Of a stretch of 64,000 nt of DNA, positions 27,349 through 39,400 are shown piece by piece; the first letter of the stretch is position 1, and every line of letters starts with the position of its first letter. This stretch comes from Thiothrix nivea DSM 5205 (GTDB taxonomy: Bacteria; Pseudomonadota; Gammaproteobacteria; Thiotrichales; Thiotrichaceae). The notes beneath the pieces are model-generated. The model saw only the letters and a list, made by a program, of their open reading frames with translations, searched no databases and was not told the DNA's origin. A program made the position numbers and the translations under genes. The stretch lies in NCBI RefSeq assembly GCF_000260135.1, contig NZ_JH651384.1:375693-439692 (forward strand), in the 5' to 3' direction.

Positions 27349-28038
27349 ATGCAACAGGCATTGATCGTAGAAGACGTACCCGAAACCAGCGAGTGGTTGC
27401 ATCTTACCTTACAAAAAGCATTCCAGCAGATACATTCCTTCCAGGCCGACTCGTGCAGGCAGGCACGGCAAATACTGCAAGCCCATTGCATCAGCCTTGC
27501 ACTACTCGACATCAACCTGCCGGACGGCAGTGGTATCGAGCTTGTACCATGCATCCGGGAACGCTGCCCAGACGCCTACATCGTCATCACGACCATTTTT
27601 GATGACGAAGAGCATATCCTGAAAGCCCTCAAGGCCGGGGCGCATGGCTATCTGCTCAAGGACTTGCCCGAGCGCTTGTTCATCCAGAAACTGCGCGGCA
27701 TCCTCAATGGCGACCCGCCAATTTCACCCAGTATTTCACGGCGTATCCTGCAATATTTTTCTGCAGAAAGGTCTGTGCCACAGACTCAGGCCAATAACAT
27801 GGATATACAGGCTGACTCCAGGCATGAGGCCATTTCCCTCAGCCCGCGTGAGCGGGAAGTCTTGACGCTGGTTGCCAAAGGTTTGAGCCGCCCGGAAATT
27901 TCCAGCCTGCTGGGGCTATCGACCAATACGGTGGCGCGTTACATCCGTGACGTTTATCAGAAGCTCAATATTTCCAGCCGGGCGGAAGCCGCCGTGGAAG
28001 CCTGCCGGATGGGGTTGGTCAGCACGGAACTGCATTGA
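27349..28038 (+). CDS. NarL/FixJ-type response regulator
   Basis: 229 residues from ATG 27349 (AAGGAT upstream); the frame is open further up only through IS-derived sequence. The receiver domain starts MQQALIVEDVPETSEWLHLT; phospho-acceptor D54 is in LLDINLPDGSG, with TT in VITTIF and K in YLLKDLPERL. The C-terminal LuxR helix-turn-helix is LSPREREVLTLVAKGLSRPE, then ISSLLGLSTNTVARYIRDVY. Stop and kinase start overlap (TGATG). The target genes are unknown; the Tc toxin operon begins downstream on the opposite strand. Confidence 0.92.
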   Translation: MQQALIVEDVPETSEWLHLTLQKAFQQIHSFQADSCRQARQILQAHCISLALLDINLPDGSGIELVPCIRERCPDAYIVITTIFDDEEHILKALKAGAHGYLLKDLPERLFIQKLRGILNGDPPISPSISRRILQYFSAERSVPQTQANNMDIQADSRHEAISLSPREREVLTLVAKGLSRPEISSLLGLSTNTVARYIRDVYQKLNISSRAEAAVEACRMGLVSTELH

Positions 28039-30218
28039 TGGCATGGGTAAAAATTGCCGCATTCCTGTTCACCCCCGCCAACCTGCTATTGGCCGTTTTG
28101 CTGTTTACCGCCACGACGGTGGGCATGGCGACACAAGTGTTGATGCAACAACCGTGGACAGGCATTCGGGCCAGCCCTGCCAATAACGGTACTCTTGTCA
28201 TCAACGCCATCGACGCCAACTCCCCTGCATCGGCAAAATTCACGGTGGGTGAAACCTTGCTTGGCCTGCAAGCTGACGGGAAGGTGCTGGCGGTCAGCCC
28301 TCTGCTGAACAGCTACCCCCCGCTCTCCCCTGCCACCTTCGCCCAGCAGGAAGCTTTTTACCAGCAACAGGAAACCTTGTTCAAGGCACTTACCCAAGGC
28401 ACTGAAGCCCGCTTTGTGACAACTGCGGGAAAAACCGTTACCTTGATACCTGCGGCGCAGACGCCTTTGTCTGCCATTCCCTGGGTATTCTGGCTATTGT
28501 GCCTTGTGAACCTGACAGCCCCTTTGGTTGGTGCCTTGGTATGGGCATACCGCCCCTACCAAAAGGAATCCCTGTACCTGGTGCTGCACGGCTTGTTTTA
28601 TTACGTCTTTGCGGTCAGCGGCTCGGTTGTCATTGCTTCGGAATTCTGCCTGAGGCCGGATACGCTGCGGCAGGACCTGTTACTGCAAGTAATCGGCATC
28701 AATTTCGCTGCTGCCCTGATCATGGTGATCTTCTGCTACACGCCCAAACCACTGGTGCGGGGGGCATGGTTGTTCTGGCTCATCCTGGGGGTTACTGCGC
28801 TATCGACAGCCAATTATCACTACCAATGGTCAGAAACGCCGGGGCATATGTTCTATATGCAATACCCCATCCTGTACATGATCGTGGTTTCCGTCATTAC
28901 CCTGCAACTGCGCCGCCTCCATCACCAGCCGGTGGAACGGGCAAGCCTGTTCGCCCTCACGGTCGCGTTCATGTTGCCAAACGCAATTATTATCGCGCTG
29001 CATGTCATCCCCATTTTGCTGGGCATCCCGCCAGTGGTTGGCAACATTGCCGCGCTGCTGTTGTTTGACCTTATGGCTGTAGGGCTTGCGGTTGGCATCC
29101 TGCGTTACCGCCTGTTTGATATTGAGGTTTGGTGGTTTAAGTCCATGTTGTGGGTCTTGGGCGGGTGTTTGGTGGCTGCCCTCGATTTGGCGATTGCCAC
29201 CCTGTTCCACACACCAGACCGCTTTGCGCTGGCCATTTCAATCATTCTGGCAGGTTTTCTGTATTTTCCATTACGGCAATGGCTGCTGAACAAAATCATC
29301 CCGCTGGAGCGGCTCAGCGTACAAGACTACCTGCCGGGATTCAGCGCCAAAATGTCGGATGCCATCAGTAAGGAAAGCTTTGAGGAACACTGGAAAAGCT
29401 TCCTGTTACAGCACTTCTCACCGTTGCATATGGAGAGCAGGATGGAACAAATAGATACCAGCCGTTTATCCGACAATGGATTGCATCTGTACGTACCCAG
29501 CCTTGGCAATCAGCACTCCTATCGTTTGAGCGGCAAGCAGCGTGCAGCCCGCCTGTTTAACAAGAAAGATGTGAAAAACACCGAATCCTTACTCATGATT
29601 GCGCGGATGGCGAGCAATGCAAGTGAAACCCGCCAGCGGGCGGTAGTGGAGGAACGGCAGCGTATCATGGGCGACCTGCATGACAGCGTGGGTGCGCAAC
29701 TGATGACCTTGATGCACAAATTGCCTGACCCGGAACACAAGCAGGCGGCACGGCTGACCCTCATGACCTTGCGGGACACCATCCGCCTTTCGCAGAAAAC
29801 CTGCCCGCTCAAGCTGGTAGATCATGTGGCGGACTGGCGCACCGAAATTATGGAACGCACCGAAGCGGCAGGGGTGGAGTTGATCTGGCAGCAGGGGGAA
29901 TTGAGTGGCTATCAGCTTAGTGCCAAACAGGTGCTGGAATTGACGCAGGTTATCCGTGAGGCTGTCAGTAATGCGCTTAAACATGCGCAACCGGAAGTAC
30001 TGGAAATGGGTATTTCAGTTAAGGATGGTAAACTGCATGTCTGCGTCATGAATGATGGGAGGGTATCCCTGCCTTCGACATGGCAGGCGGGAACCGGGTT
30101 GAATAGTATGAAAAAGCGGATACATGGGGTGAATGGGAATATCCAGTTCCGGCTGACAACCTTACCGAAAACCAAAATGCAGGTATTGCTGAGTGTGCCA
30201 TTCTTGAATCATTCATGA
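28038..30218 (+). CDS. Membrane sensor histidine kinase (HisKA_3 type)
   Basis: 726 residues from ATG 28038, overlapping the regulator stop. An N-terminal membrane anchor (FLFTPANLLLAVLLFTATTV) precedes a periplasmic segment of about 110 residues with a PDZ-like feel (INAIDANSPASAKFTVGETL). Seven or more membrane helices follow to about residue 430, then a cytoplasmic region. The dimerisation/phospho-acceptor motif is EERQRIMGDLHDSVGAQLMT (His near 548), and the HATPase block has REAVSNALKHAQP and GTGLNSMKKRI. It resembles NarX/DegS-like kinases paired with NarL-type regulators. Its 3' end overlaps the convergent gene at 30209 by 10 bases. Confidence 0.88.
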   Translation: MAWVKIAAFLFTPANLLLAVLLFTATTVGMATQVLMQQPWTGIRASPANNGTLVINAIDANSPASAKFTVGETLLGLQADGKVLAVSPLLNSYPPLSPATFAQQEAFYQQQETLFKALTQGTEARFVTTAGKTVTLIPAAQTPLSAIPWVFWLLCLVNLTAPLVGALVWAYRPYQKESLYLVLHGLFYYVFAVSGSVVIASEFCLRPDTLRQDLLLQVIGINFAAALIMVIFCYTPKPLVRGAWLFWLILGVTALSTANYHYQWSETPGHMFYMQYPILYMIVVSVITLQLRRLHHQPVERASLFALTVAFMLPNAIIIALHVIPILLGIPPVVGNIAALLLFDLMAVGLAVGILRYRLFDIEVWWFKSMLWVLGGCLVAALDLAIATLFHTPDRFALAISIILAGFLYFPLRQWLLNKIIPLERLSVQDYLPGFSAKMSDAISKESFEEHWKSFLLQHFSPLHMESRMEQIDTSRLSDNGLHLYVPSLGNQHSYRLSGKQRAARLFNKKDVKNTESLLMIARMASNASETRQRAVVEERQRIMGDLHDSVGAQLMTLMHKLPDPEHKQAARLTLMTLRDTIRLSQKTCPLKLVDHVADWRTEIMERTEAAGVELIWQQGELSGYQLSAKQVLELTQVIREAVSNALKHAQPEVLEMGISVKDGKLHVCVMNDGRVSLPSTWQAGTGLNSMKKRIHGVNGNIQFRLTTLPKTKMQVLLSVPFLNHS

Positions 30219-30547
30219 TTTTCAACAAGTGTGCATCTGTTGCGTAGATACCAGACGGTGATCAGTTCGAGTATCAACCCAATTGGTATTATGAGAAGTA
30301 CAGAAGCATCCAAGCCCCATTTCCAGCCTTGTTCGTTTACTTCATAGCTATTTGCGAATATCAAGACAAACACGCATAAACAAACATAAATAACCAGGAA
30401 GGTCGAAACCAAGCCTAGAGGAAACGGGGAGTATTTTAATCTGGCCTTGCAACCAGGGCACTGGATTCCAGAAGAAAAGCCAGATTTCAAAATAGTAATT
30501 GCGTCAATCTCACCCTTGCAGTTTGGACATGTTTTTCCTTCGTTCAT
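30209..30547 (-). CDS. Small zinc-ribbon membrane protein
   Basis: 112 residues from ATG 30545-30547. N-terminal zinc ribbon: MNEGKTCPNCKGEIDAITIL, then GIQCPGCKARLKYS (two CxxC). Two membrane helices follow (LVSTFLVIYVCLCVFVLIFA and LLIIPIGLILELITVW). It begins 25 bases after the interrupted secreted gene and so would be the last gene of the leftward toxin operon. No defined family; possible roles are membrane anchoring or immunity, which is conjecture. Confidence 0.6.
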   Translation of the reverse strand: MNEGKTCPNCKGEIDAITILKSGFSSGIQCPGCKARLKYSPFPLGLVSTFLVIYVCLCVFVLIFANSYEVNEQGWKWGLDASVLLIIPIGLILELITVWYLRNRCTLVENHE

Positions 30548-31057
30548 GACAAATATCCTATCCAAAAAAGCCCTACCAATTCCGGCAAGTAATCTGCGTA
30601 AACGTCCCGCATGACGGCTGGTCACAGACTTCCCTGGTACTAATGATCCGGGTCTTTTGGCCTGCTGTAATATTCCTCGGGCCGGAAAAGCTTATTTGCC
30701 TGGCATAGCCTTCCTGCACACAAAAAGCTTGCGCTGCCTGCGCCCCGCATCCGTTTACCCAGCTATAGCACCAATCCAGCAGGGTGTTATAGCTGCCGTA
30801 CTGGATAGGGTATTGGTAGCGTTTGTTGATGACCTGATCTTCACGTTCATCACAATTTTGCCACTTTCCTGCAAAATCACGGGCATCTCCGTTATTTTCA
30901 CTACTGTGCCATGCATCCGCGCTGACCACTTTGGGTAGAACGCTGACAACGCCGGTAATGCCAGGTATATGGGCATCACACAGGGTCATGGCCAATTCGT
31001 AGTTACGGCGCTTTTGCATTTTTTCGACGGCTTCACGGTAAGCGCCGTTAAATCGCC

Positions 31058-32684
31058 CTACTTGCCCTTGTCAAAAAAAGGGACTTTTTTCGCACATTTC
31101 TCCAGCGGCACATTCCATGGCAGGAGGGCCTCCCATTTTTCCAGGGTGTCGGCCTGGGCGATATGCTCCAGCAGATAGCGGATATAGGCATACGGTTCGA
31201 GGCCGTTGGCCTTGGCGGTTTCAATCAGGGAATAACAGGCGGCGCTGGCGCGCGCGCCATGCGGGGTGTCGGCAAACAGCCAGGCTTTGCGGCCCACGGC
31301 AAAGGGGCGGATGGCGTTCTCCGCCAGCACATTGCTGATATGCAGGTCGCCGCGTTGGCAGTAGCCACTCAGGTATTCCCACTGGTTGAGGCAGTATTCC
31401 ATCGCCTTGCGGGTGAGGCCGCCTTTCATCACCTTGCCGACCTGCGTTTCCAGCCAGGTTTTCAGTTCGTTGAGCAGGGGCACGCTCAACTGCTGGCGCA
31501 GGCGGTATTTCTCCGCCGTGTCCAGGCCCTTGATGTTGTCCTCGATGCGGTAGAGCCTGCGGATCATGCCCAGGGCAATATCCGCCAGGGTGGGTTTGCC
31601 ACGGGCCTGTTTGCCGCCCGCCGCCTTGACGGCCTCCACGAACTTGCGGCGGGCATGGTCCCAGCAGCCAATGCGGGTGATGGCGTTGTTGCGGCACACG
31701 GCGGCGTAACCGGAATAGCCGTCGGCCTGGAAAATGCCGTGGAAGTCCATCAGTAGGCGTTCGGGGACGCTCCCCGCCCGGCTGGGGTCGTATTCAAACA
31801 AGACCGCCACCTGGTTCGGCGGGCCGCCCCGCACCACCCACATCCATTTGTCGGCCTGGGCGGTTTTGCCGTCCTCCTTCAGCACCTGGATGCGGGTTTC
31901 ATCGCCTTGCAGGTAAGCGCCGCTGTTCTGGGTTTCGCGCAGCAGGTTGAGCAGGGGTTTGAAGCTGTCCTCCAGACGGATGATCCAGTGGGCCATGCTG
32001 CTGCGGCTGAGTTCCGCGCCGTGGCGTTTGAAAATGCCCTCCAGGCGGTACAGGGGGCAGGCCATCGGCGTATTTGGCGATGATGACCTGCGTCAGCAGG
32101 TTGAGGCTGGCATGGCATTTGCCCAACGGATGGGGCGGACGGGCGGCGGCGACCAGCGTTGGCCCGCCATCTGCCGTTGCCGGGGCGGGATCCTGGCTGG
32201 CCCCGGCGGCAAACACGGCTTTTTCCTGCCAGTATTCCAGCACCACCAGTTGCGCTGGGATGTAGTCCAGCTCTTCCTTGACCTTGGTGAAAACCGTGCG
32301 GGTCGCCCCGGCTTTTTCCGCATCACCCAACAACAGCTCCACCCGTTGGCGCTTCAGCCCGGGCGGGAAGCCGCGCTGGCGTTGGCTGGGGCGGGGCCTG
32401 GCGGGTTCCGCCTCCGGCAGTCGTCCGGCGATGTCCTCCAGCGCGGTTGCCAACTCGGCTTCATCAAACAGGTCAATCTGGAAGGGGAGCTTTTCAGACT
32501 GGGCGCTAAACCGCTGTATTTTGGCCAGGCGCAGCATTTCTTCCAGGAGCTGGATATGGTGGTCACGCTGTTTCAGGACGGCGGCAAATTCCGCCTCTTG
32601 CTGCGCCAGCAACTGGCGCAGGCGGGCAGCGTCCAGGTCGCTATGGGATGTGGTTTTGGGGGCTGGCGGCGGTGCTAAATCCAT
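31058..32684 (-). pseudogene. IS66 transposase TnpC, frameshifted
   Basis: The upstream frame (32684 down to about 32062) has the coiled N-terminus and HTH part (DHHIQLLEEMLRLAKIQRFS, zinc-finger-like region reduced). The downstream frame (to 31058) carries the DDE part (AYLQGDETRIQVLKEDGKTA, QADGYSGYAAVC, ENAIRPFAVGRKAWLFADTP). The change falls in a run of five C on the coding strand near 32052-32056; four would restore AKYADGLPLYRLEG. Probably inactive unless the run is misread. Confidence 0.8.
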
Positions 32685-32719
32685 GGGTTAAATGATAACA
32701 AAATCATCAGGATAAGTCG

Positions 32720-33088
32720 CTAAAACAGCGCCCCGTAGCACAACTTTTTATGCCCTTTGAGCAGGCTGATGTCATAACCGTCCAGCAGCCAGTTGATCTG
32801 CTGGGCCGTCAGCGCCATCACCCCGCCATCCCCCGTTTGCGGCCAATGGAACTTCTCTTCCGCCAGGGCTTTGTAATACAGCACAAAGCCATTGTCTTCC
32901 CAATACAGGCATTTGATTTTCGTGCGCTGGCGGTTGGTGAAGGCGTACAGCGCCCCGGCAAACGGGTCGTGGCCCAATTCCTGCGCCACGATCGCCGCCA
33001 GCCCCTGGGCGGCCTTGCGGAAATCAATGGGCGGGCGGTAAAGGTAAATGTCCGGCATCTCCCCGGCGGGGCGGAAATAACGGGCCAT
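32720..33088 (-). CDS. tnpB: IS66 accessory protein TnpB (orfB)
   Basis: 122 residues with the family core PDIYLYRPPIDFRKAAQGLA, then DPFAGALYAFTNRQRTKIKC LYWEDNGFVLYYKALAEEKF. Its start abuts the tnpA stop at 33088, the usual coupled arrangement. Needed with TnpA for IS66 transposition. Confidence 0.9.
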   Translation of the reverse strand: MARYFRPAGEMPDIYLYRPPIDFRKAAQGLAAIVAQELGHDPFAGALYAFTNRQRTKIKCLYWEDNGFVLYYKALAEEKFHWPQTGDGGVMALTAQQINWLLDGYDISLLKGHKKLCYGALF

Positions 33089-33435
33089 TACAACTGCCCC
33101 AGCAACCGGCGCAGCAAGGCCACATTGCCGGGGTGGATATTCCTGATCACCAGGCCATTCGGCAGGGACAGCTCCAGGCCATCGCCCGTCCGGGCGTCTG
33201 TCCCCGGCTGCGCCGGGCGGACAGTCACGAAACCGGAAGGCTCTGGCAATACCGGGCGTTTGCCATCCCCGGGCGGCTTGCCCGCCGTACCGCATAATTT
33301 GCGCCGCCAGTAGACAAAGCCGTGGTAACTCAACTGTTCCTGTTCACAATACTGGACTCCGGAAAGGCCGGAGGACTGGAAGCGTTGGAGCTGGGCTTGC
33401 CAGTACGCCAGACGCCCATCTTGACCTGGATTCAT
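33088..33435 (-). CDS. tnpA: IS66 accessory protein TnpA (orfA)
   Basis: 115 residues: WQAQLQRFQSSGLSGVQYCE, then YHGFVYWRRKL, a basic helix-turn-helix-like N-terminus, and a C-terminal LELSLPNGLVIRNIHPGNVA typical of IS66 orfA. It lies upstream of tnpB in the same element. Confidence 0.88.
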   Translation of the reverse strand: MNPGQDGRLAYWQAQLQRFQSSGLSGVQYCEQEQLSYHGFVYWRRKLCGTAGKPPGDGKRPVLPEPSGFVTVRPAQPGTDARTGDGLELSLPNGLVIRNIHPGNVALLRRLLGQL

Positions 33436-36400
33436 CGTGTTCTCCCATGCAATCTGTTGCTGATGGGCTGAGTGTCCGGGATTACGTGGGGCGCTGAAAG
33501 GAGGGGGATTTAGAAGCGCTTACGCTTCACGGCTGGCATTGTGGCAGGCAGCCCTACGCGCCATCGGTGGGCGGAGCCAGTGGTAGCCGTCAGCCATGAT
33601 AGGGTCTACTGCGTGGAACGGTACAATGACATTTTCCCGGATACTCCCGTCACTCAGGCGTACATCGCCGATGATGTGGTGGTTGCTGGATTCGCAGGAG
33701 CGGGTTACTCCTGCTTGCGACAGACCGGAATAGGCAAGTAACAAGCAGAAGTAGGTGAACAGGATGGTATTGCGCATTATCGTGGCTCCACTGTTATCAG
33801 TTTGGCTGATCCTCATGTCAATGTGTAATTAACTAACAGGAACATTTCTCGCGGTATGCTGCTGGGCGCATTGAATTGAAACCTCCATTCGGTAAGTCCC
33901 ATGTTAATCTCCGTAACAGCAGCCGTGTTAAGCCCAGCAATAGCCGCTCCAGCAGTAAATGCAGCAGCATCCCCCGTTCCCTCTGCTAGTGACACACCAT
34001 CCAGTATTTCGGAAGAAAACAAATAAACATTGGCTGCCTTGGCTTGACGGGAACCATTGCTGGCAAAAAATGGGAAATGTCGCAACACGTCTTTTAATAC
34101 GACGGTTCTCACCTCATCTGTTGCATTCATTGCCCGATACCACTCAGTGGCGTAATCATGCTTTAGATCAATGAGTGCAAACAATCCCTCTTCACGGCTC
34201 TCAGTTTCAACCGCTGCAAGGTATTTCAGGGCTGCTTGACTGGCAATTCCCTTGAGTTTGTCACCACCATCAGAAGCAACGTAGCGCACTTGCATAACAA
34301 CATCTGAAATACTGCTGTAGTCAAATTGACGAATAGTAGACGGCAACTCAAGTCGCCATTTGCTAATGACACCCGCCCCTTCAAAAGGAAGATAGCGTTC
34401 ATCCCGGAAACTCAGTTCAAAAACGCCACTGTCACCTTGGGCGCTACTGGCTGCAATGGAAGAAATTGGAACCCTGACTGTCTGGAAGCGGTCATCAGAT
34501 TCAACTTTTTCAAGGTAGTCATCAGCACTTTGGGCAAGAGACTTGATCCGATACTTATGTTCCAGCAAACGTAATGTGCAATTCAGGTTGGTATAAGGGC
34601 CAACAATGCACGGGATGGACAATGCCACACTTTTGATTTGACGACGGAAATGCCCTGGATAGTCAAGATCAAACAGTACCTCTGGCAACGTGAATTCACA
34701 TACTCCGGTTTCACGCAGCGTCAAAAAGGCAAAGGGATTCAATTGACGAAGGGAAACCGTTTTGGTGACCTCAAAGTCATGACCTTTACGTTCCTGGTAA
34801 GCCCTTTCCATTTGCTTAAGCGCGAGGTATAGATTTTCACCCGCAAACAAGCCATCACGCCCGGCCTCCCAATAACCCGCCCGTACAAAATCGGAAGTTG
34901 CCAGACCCCGCTCAAAGCAGAACGCACTTTCTGCCCGTTTTGCCAATTCATAGGCCAGTGTATAGGCTTGGTAATAAATGTTCCTTACTTGCGCCTCCAT
35001 CCAGGCATACAATTCACGATTGGTGTACTTGTTTTGCAAGAAGTCTTCAATTTCCTGCGCATGATCAATTTGCTTTTGCTGGGTTTCCAGTTCCCATTGA
35101 GCCATGGCCAGGCGAATCTGCTGGGTAGTGATTTGCTTGTCGATATTCATCAACTCATAACCCGCCGAATTGGCTTGCATGATCCGGTCTTGCAGAACAC
35201 GGGTAAGACCACCTTTCTTTCCTGCATTCGAACTACCAAAAGATATATCACTTGCACGGACTTGAAGCCCTCTTGCAACTGCTTGTGTTGCATTACCAAA
35301 CATCTGTCCGTGAATTGCTACACCAGCACCAATACCAAAAGGTTTTGCATCACCACTGGCAACTGGAATGGCATGAAGGATGCTGGCTAATGTCTCTACA
35401 ACACCTATTTCTCTTTGCCTATCCTGGGCTGCGTTTGCCTGATCCAGCTCTTCTTTCTCAAAAGAAATGAGCTTTAAACCTCCCTCATCTACTGGGACAA
35501 GCTGTGAATTTTGCAATTCGGTGAAGTCATCGCCTTCGCCCGGAATTTTGGCTATATCCTCTCCAATGAGTTGTAGGTAATGCCGCAAACGGTAGACTGA
35601 CCCCGTTCTTGATTGCCGAAGTGACTCAAGGGACTTTTCAGCTTCTTCCAGTTGCAGTTTTCTGGTATCCAGCAAGCGTTGCGTCATGACCCGCTCCTGA
35701 ACCGCACGTAACTGAGAAAGTGCTTCGCCTTCGCCTTTTTCTTTGGCGGAGAGGAATGCAGCGCCTAATGCTTTCACCTCATTACACATTTCCATGGCGC
35801 GTTGCAGCAGGTAAGGAAAACGGTAATTGGGCATTGGTGCATTCAAATCACTGAGAACGCTGGCGATGCTTAAGCCTTGTGCCGCCGCTTGTACCAACAA
35901 AGCCGGATCAATCGGTGGTTCAAACAAGGGTAATTTACGGAATACACCCTCAATGTTTTGACAATGGCGAATCTTGAACAAACGGTCGTCGATGGTTTCA
36001 CGCAGTTTGGTCAGTTCTGGGTTATCAGGAATGCAGAAATACAATGCGCTTGCTGATCCGAAAATATTAGTCAGCGCAACAGCTGCATCGTGACCGTCGT
36101 CGTAAGCGTCTGGTTGGTTACTGAACGGGAATGCCAGTTCCAGTTCCACCATCGCATTGCTGAAGGCATCCCAGCGGTCGATGAGCGAAAAGTAGGTTTG
36201 CGGCTTGGTGCGACCCCGTTTAGGAATACGCTGTCCTTTTGAACCATAGGCGTGCGATGCCAGAATATACAGCTGGCTGGCTTGATTGATGGTTTCAATC
36301 GTATCTTGTTGGAACAAATGATCGCCCCACGCAATCAGAATCTGGATGTATTTCATTGCCACCCATTTCATGTACGCGGCTGGGCGGCTTCTGGCTACCA

Positions 36401-39400
36401 CATGCGGCTGGAAGGGGTTGTTACGCCATTCGGTAATCGCGGTATCCGGCTGGCCTGCCTGTAGTGAGAAGAATAAGCGCTCCAGTACCCGCTCAGGGTT
36501 AACCTGCATGAAGGGTACGAATTGCCAGAAACGCGCCCTGTCTTCACCATCAGCAAACGGATTCAGCACATAATGGCACATGTTCAATGCCTGCTCGTAT
36601 TGCTGTGATTCCAGTAAGCGTTCAACTACCAGCATGGGGGCATGGAAATCTACTTCCCAGTTATAAATAGCGGAAGGGCTTTTGAGTTCATGGTATTGAT
36701 TGCCAGCATCACCACCAAAACGATCCTGAAGATTTACCGAAGCAGGAAGATCATCTAAAGCCTTTAATAACGTTGGCAAATAGCGAGAACCGGCAACGAG
36801 TATATCAGCATCTTTATGGGTTAATGTTTGACCATTACTAACCTGAACATCGTTTGTAGTCTCAGTAAATACGCAAGAAGAACCATCTGATTGCAGAGAC
36901 TTGATTGTCGATGGGCTTTCGTTATAGTGAAAAATGGTTTTTGCAGTTGGAGATTGCGTTGGGTGGTCGTTGGACTTTCCCATCTGCCCGTTTTTGAAAA
37001 TAAATTTTACTACGCTTTTATTGTTAGTAGGCGCATCATCAGCCGGATAACGATATACATCAATTGCAACGGACGTATCCTCTTCACGAGGAATAAACTG
37101 ATAATTACTAATTTTTGGTAGTATCTTTCTTGTTAGCTGATATGACCCAACATCCTCAATAGGTTCCTCCTTACTCTCCGGCCTGAAATCAGAAACAGCT
37201 TCTGTGGACAGTTGTTTTTGTGTCCAACGACCGCTCCGATATTCTGTCCAGCACAGCTTGATTTCCCAGAACTCGGATATTCCAGTATCGGCAAAAGGTG
37301 ATTTACCTAACTCTTCTATGGTTGGGGCTCGTTCACCACTCTCACCTGTTATCGTAACTTTTGCTGCCTCAGTCTTTTTCATGAATTGGGGGAAAAAGAC
37401 TAATAGCCGCCCGTTGGCAACGATTGGGGCGAGATAAGTACCGAAGATTTTTGGTTCATCCTCGGTTTCCTCGGTTTCATAACTGGGAATATCAACCTGC
37501 ATCAGTTCCCATGGCGTCCAGTAGCCCGTCTCTGTGCCTTTGGTGCGGTAATAGAACTGGTAGGGGGCATTGCGGGTTCTGGCAAAAACATGCAGCACTT
37601 TTTTATCCAATTCTTCGTAAAGCCCAACCACTTTCAGGTAAGCGACGCCATCGACCTTGAAGACGTAACTTTTGAAAGCCTCTTCAACATTATGCTCAGT
37701 GAGATCCCGCTGTAGCAGTTCTGATTCCAGCTCCTTGAAGAATGGGCTTTTATCATCACGCAATTCAGAGCGAATCCAGTTTTCCGGGTACAGGAAAACC
37801 TTGCGGTTAGCTTCCCAGACCCGGTAGCGTTGCATCCATTCCCAGCGTTCGCGATTAAGGACACTATGCCCAACGCCGGACTCAAGCCCTAGCAAACAAC
37901 GTTGGATAAACAGTTGGACGCTGGAAATGGCCTGTTTGATGCGCGAGGTTTCCATGCAGGGTTCCATTTGCACATCAATCAGGAAAAACTCGAACAAACT
38001 GTCTGCGTCGATAACACCCCATTCGCGCAGTTCAGGCTGAACCAATAAATAAGCAATCAGTGCATCGCGTTGTTTGGCGCGTAATGTATCGCTGAGTGGC
38101 TTCACGACCTGTTCCCAATCAGATTGCTCAAAACGTGCCCGCGTAATGTGACGGATGTCCTGGGCAATGCGATGCATTGGCCAGAACTGTGACCCCGGTT
38201 TTGCCCAGGTAAACAACCGTTCAATATCAACAGCGGTTTTGTCTGCGATATGGGAAGCATCCAGCAGTTTGGCGAGGTGCATCTCATTGACGAAATGGGC
38301 AGACGTATTGAGGTTGAAATGATCGGACGCCAGCAAGCTGGAGACACGGCTTGTCTCCATGCCCAAAGCAGCGGCTACACGGGTGCCCAATATCGCCGGG
38401 TTATCCTGGGTATCTGTCTGGCTTGCCCATGCAAACAGGTCAAGCAAGCCTTGCGCTCCGCCGGAAACACGCCCACGCACTTGAACATAGGCTAACAAAC
38501 GTAATACCTGCGGCAAAGTGAGCTGATTGAAATCAAGCCCGGAGAAATCCGCCGCATGGTTGTGTAAATAACGCAGCTCATCCAGGGTCAGGCTTAAACT
38601 GTTGATTAATGAAGCGCACTTCGACACTTGGCGTAATGCGGTAGCAATCGCCGTCGAGGCATAATCGGGCAATAGGGCCGATGCAGGAACAGCTGTGCGT
38701 GGCGTAATAGCCGTTTTCCACTGCAAGTTAGCTGCCGGGAAAGGGAGTGAAATTGGCGACAAGGTTCCGGCATGTAACAGCACTGGTTCAGAAATCCAGA
38801 CATCGGAAGGGTCTTCCTGTTGCGTCGGAAAATCAAGCCGCAGGCCATCAAGCACGGCTGATGGTTGAGTATCACGGTTGGTGACGATAAAGGTATAGGT
38901 GTCAGTTCTGGGCGGAATCAGATAACCACTAAAACTGCCTGCATCGGTAGCTGGTTTTTCCCGCAGGGACTCGAATACATGCATGGCAGGCGCAGCTGGG
39001 TTCCCTGACGCCAGCACTTCCGTCAATAAGGCTCCAGCCAGTGGCTCGTTGAGTCCAGTCGCCGCTGCTACCTCAGCCGCAATCAGACGTTGTGACAAAC
39101 GCTTACGCAAAATGGGCAACAGGGTTTTCAGCAAATAGCGGCGTTTAACAGAGGCGGTATTTTCGGGTGCGTCCGGGTTTTGTGGATCGTTGACGTCACC
39201 AGCTAGCAGTATTGTCTTGGCGCTTTCTTCCTCCCCGGCGAACAAGCCGGATAACACATCACCAAAGAAGCGTCTTGCCTGCTTATCTACCCTGTTAATA
39301 GCAGCAAGCCAGGCAGAATCATGGCTTAGAGACTTGGCGATGTCCAACAGTGGTGGAGTCAACCTGCCGGTTATTTTGAGGACTGCACTGGGTGAACCGT

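Larger units (their letters stand above)
31038..33523 (-). mobile_element. IS66-family element with 8-bp target duplication
   Basis: Ends are GTAAGCG (31038) and the inverted CGCTTAC (33517-33523), the usual IS66 termini. The flanking 8 bases GCTTCACG at 31030-31037 and 33524-33531 are an exact duplication. It contains tnpA, tnpB and a frameshifted tnpC. Confidence 0.93.
30573..33777 (-). pseudogene. Secreted cysteine-containing protein gene, interrupted by IS66
   Basis: The two halves lie at 33524-33777 and 30573-31029. Removing IS66 and one GCTTCACG copy restores a single frame: CHNASREA then VEKMQKRRNYELAM. The rebuilt protein has 236 residues and a signal peptide (MRNTILFTYFCLLLAYSGLS, QAG). 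Its C-terminal domain is rich in paired cysteines (DWCYSWVNGCGAQAAQAFCV, REVCDQPSCGTFTQITCRNW), which recalls a small extracellular domain seen in secreted proteins. A GGAG ribosome site lies 8 bases before ATG 33775-33777. TcA ends 35 bases upstream, so this is part of the toxin operon. The IS insertion should abolish the full protein. Confidence 0.8.
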
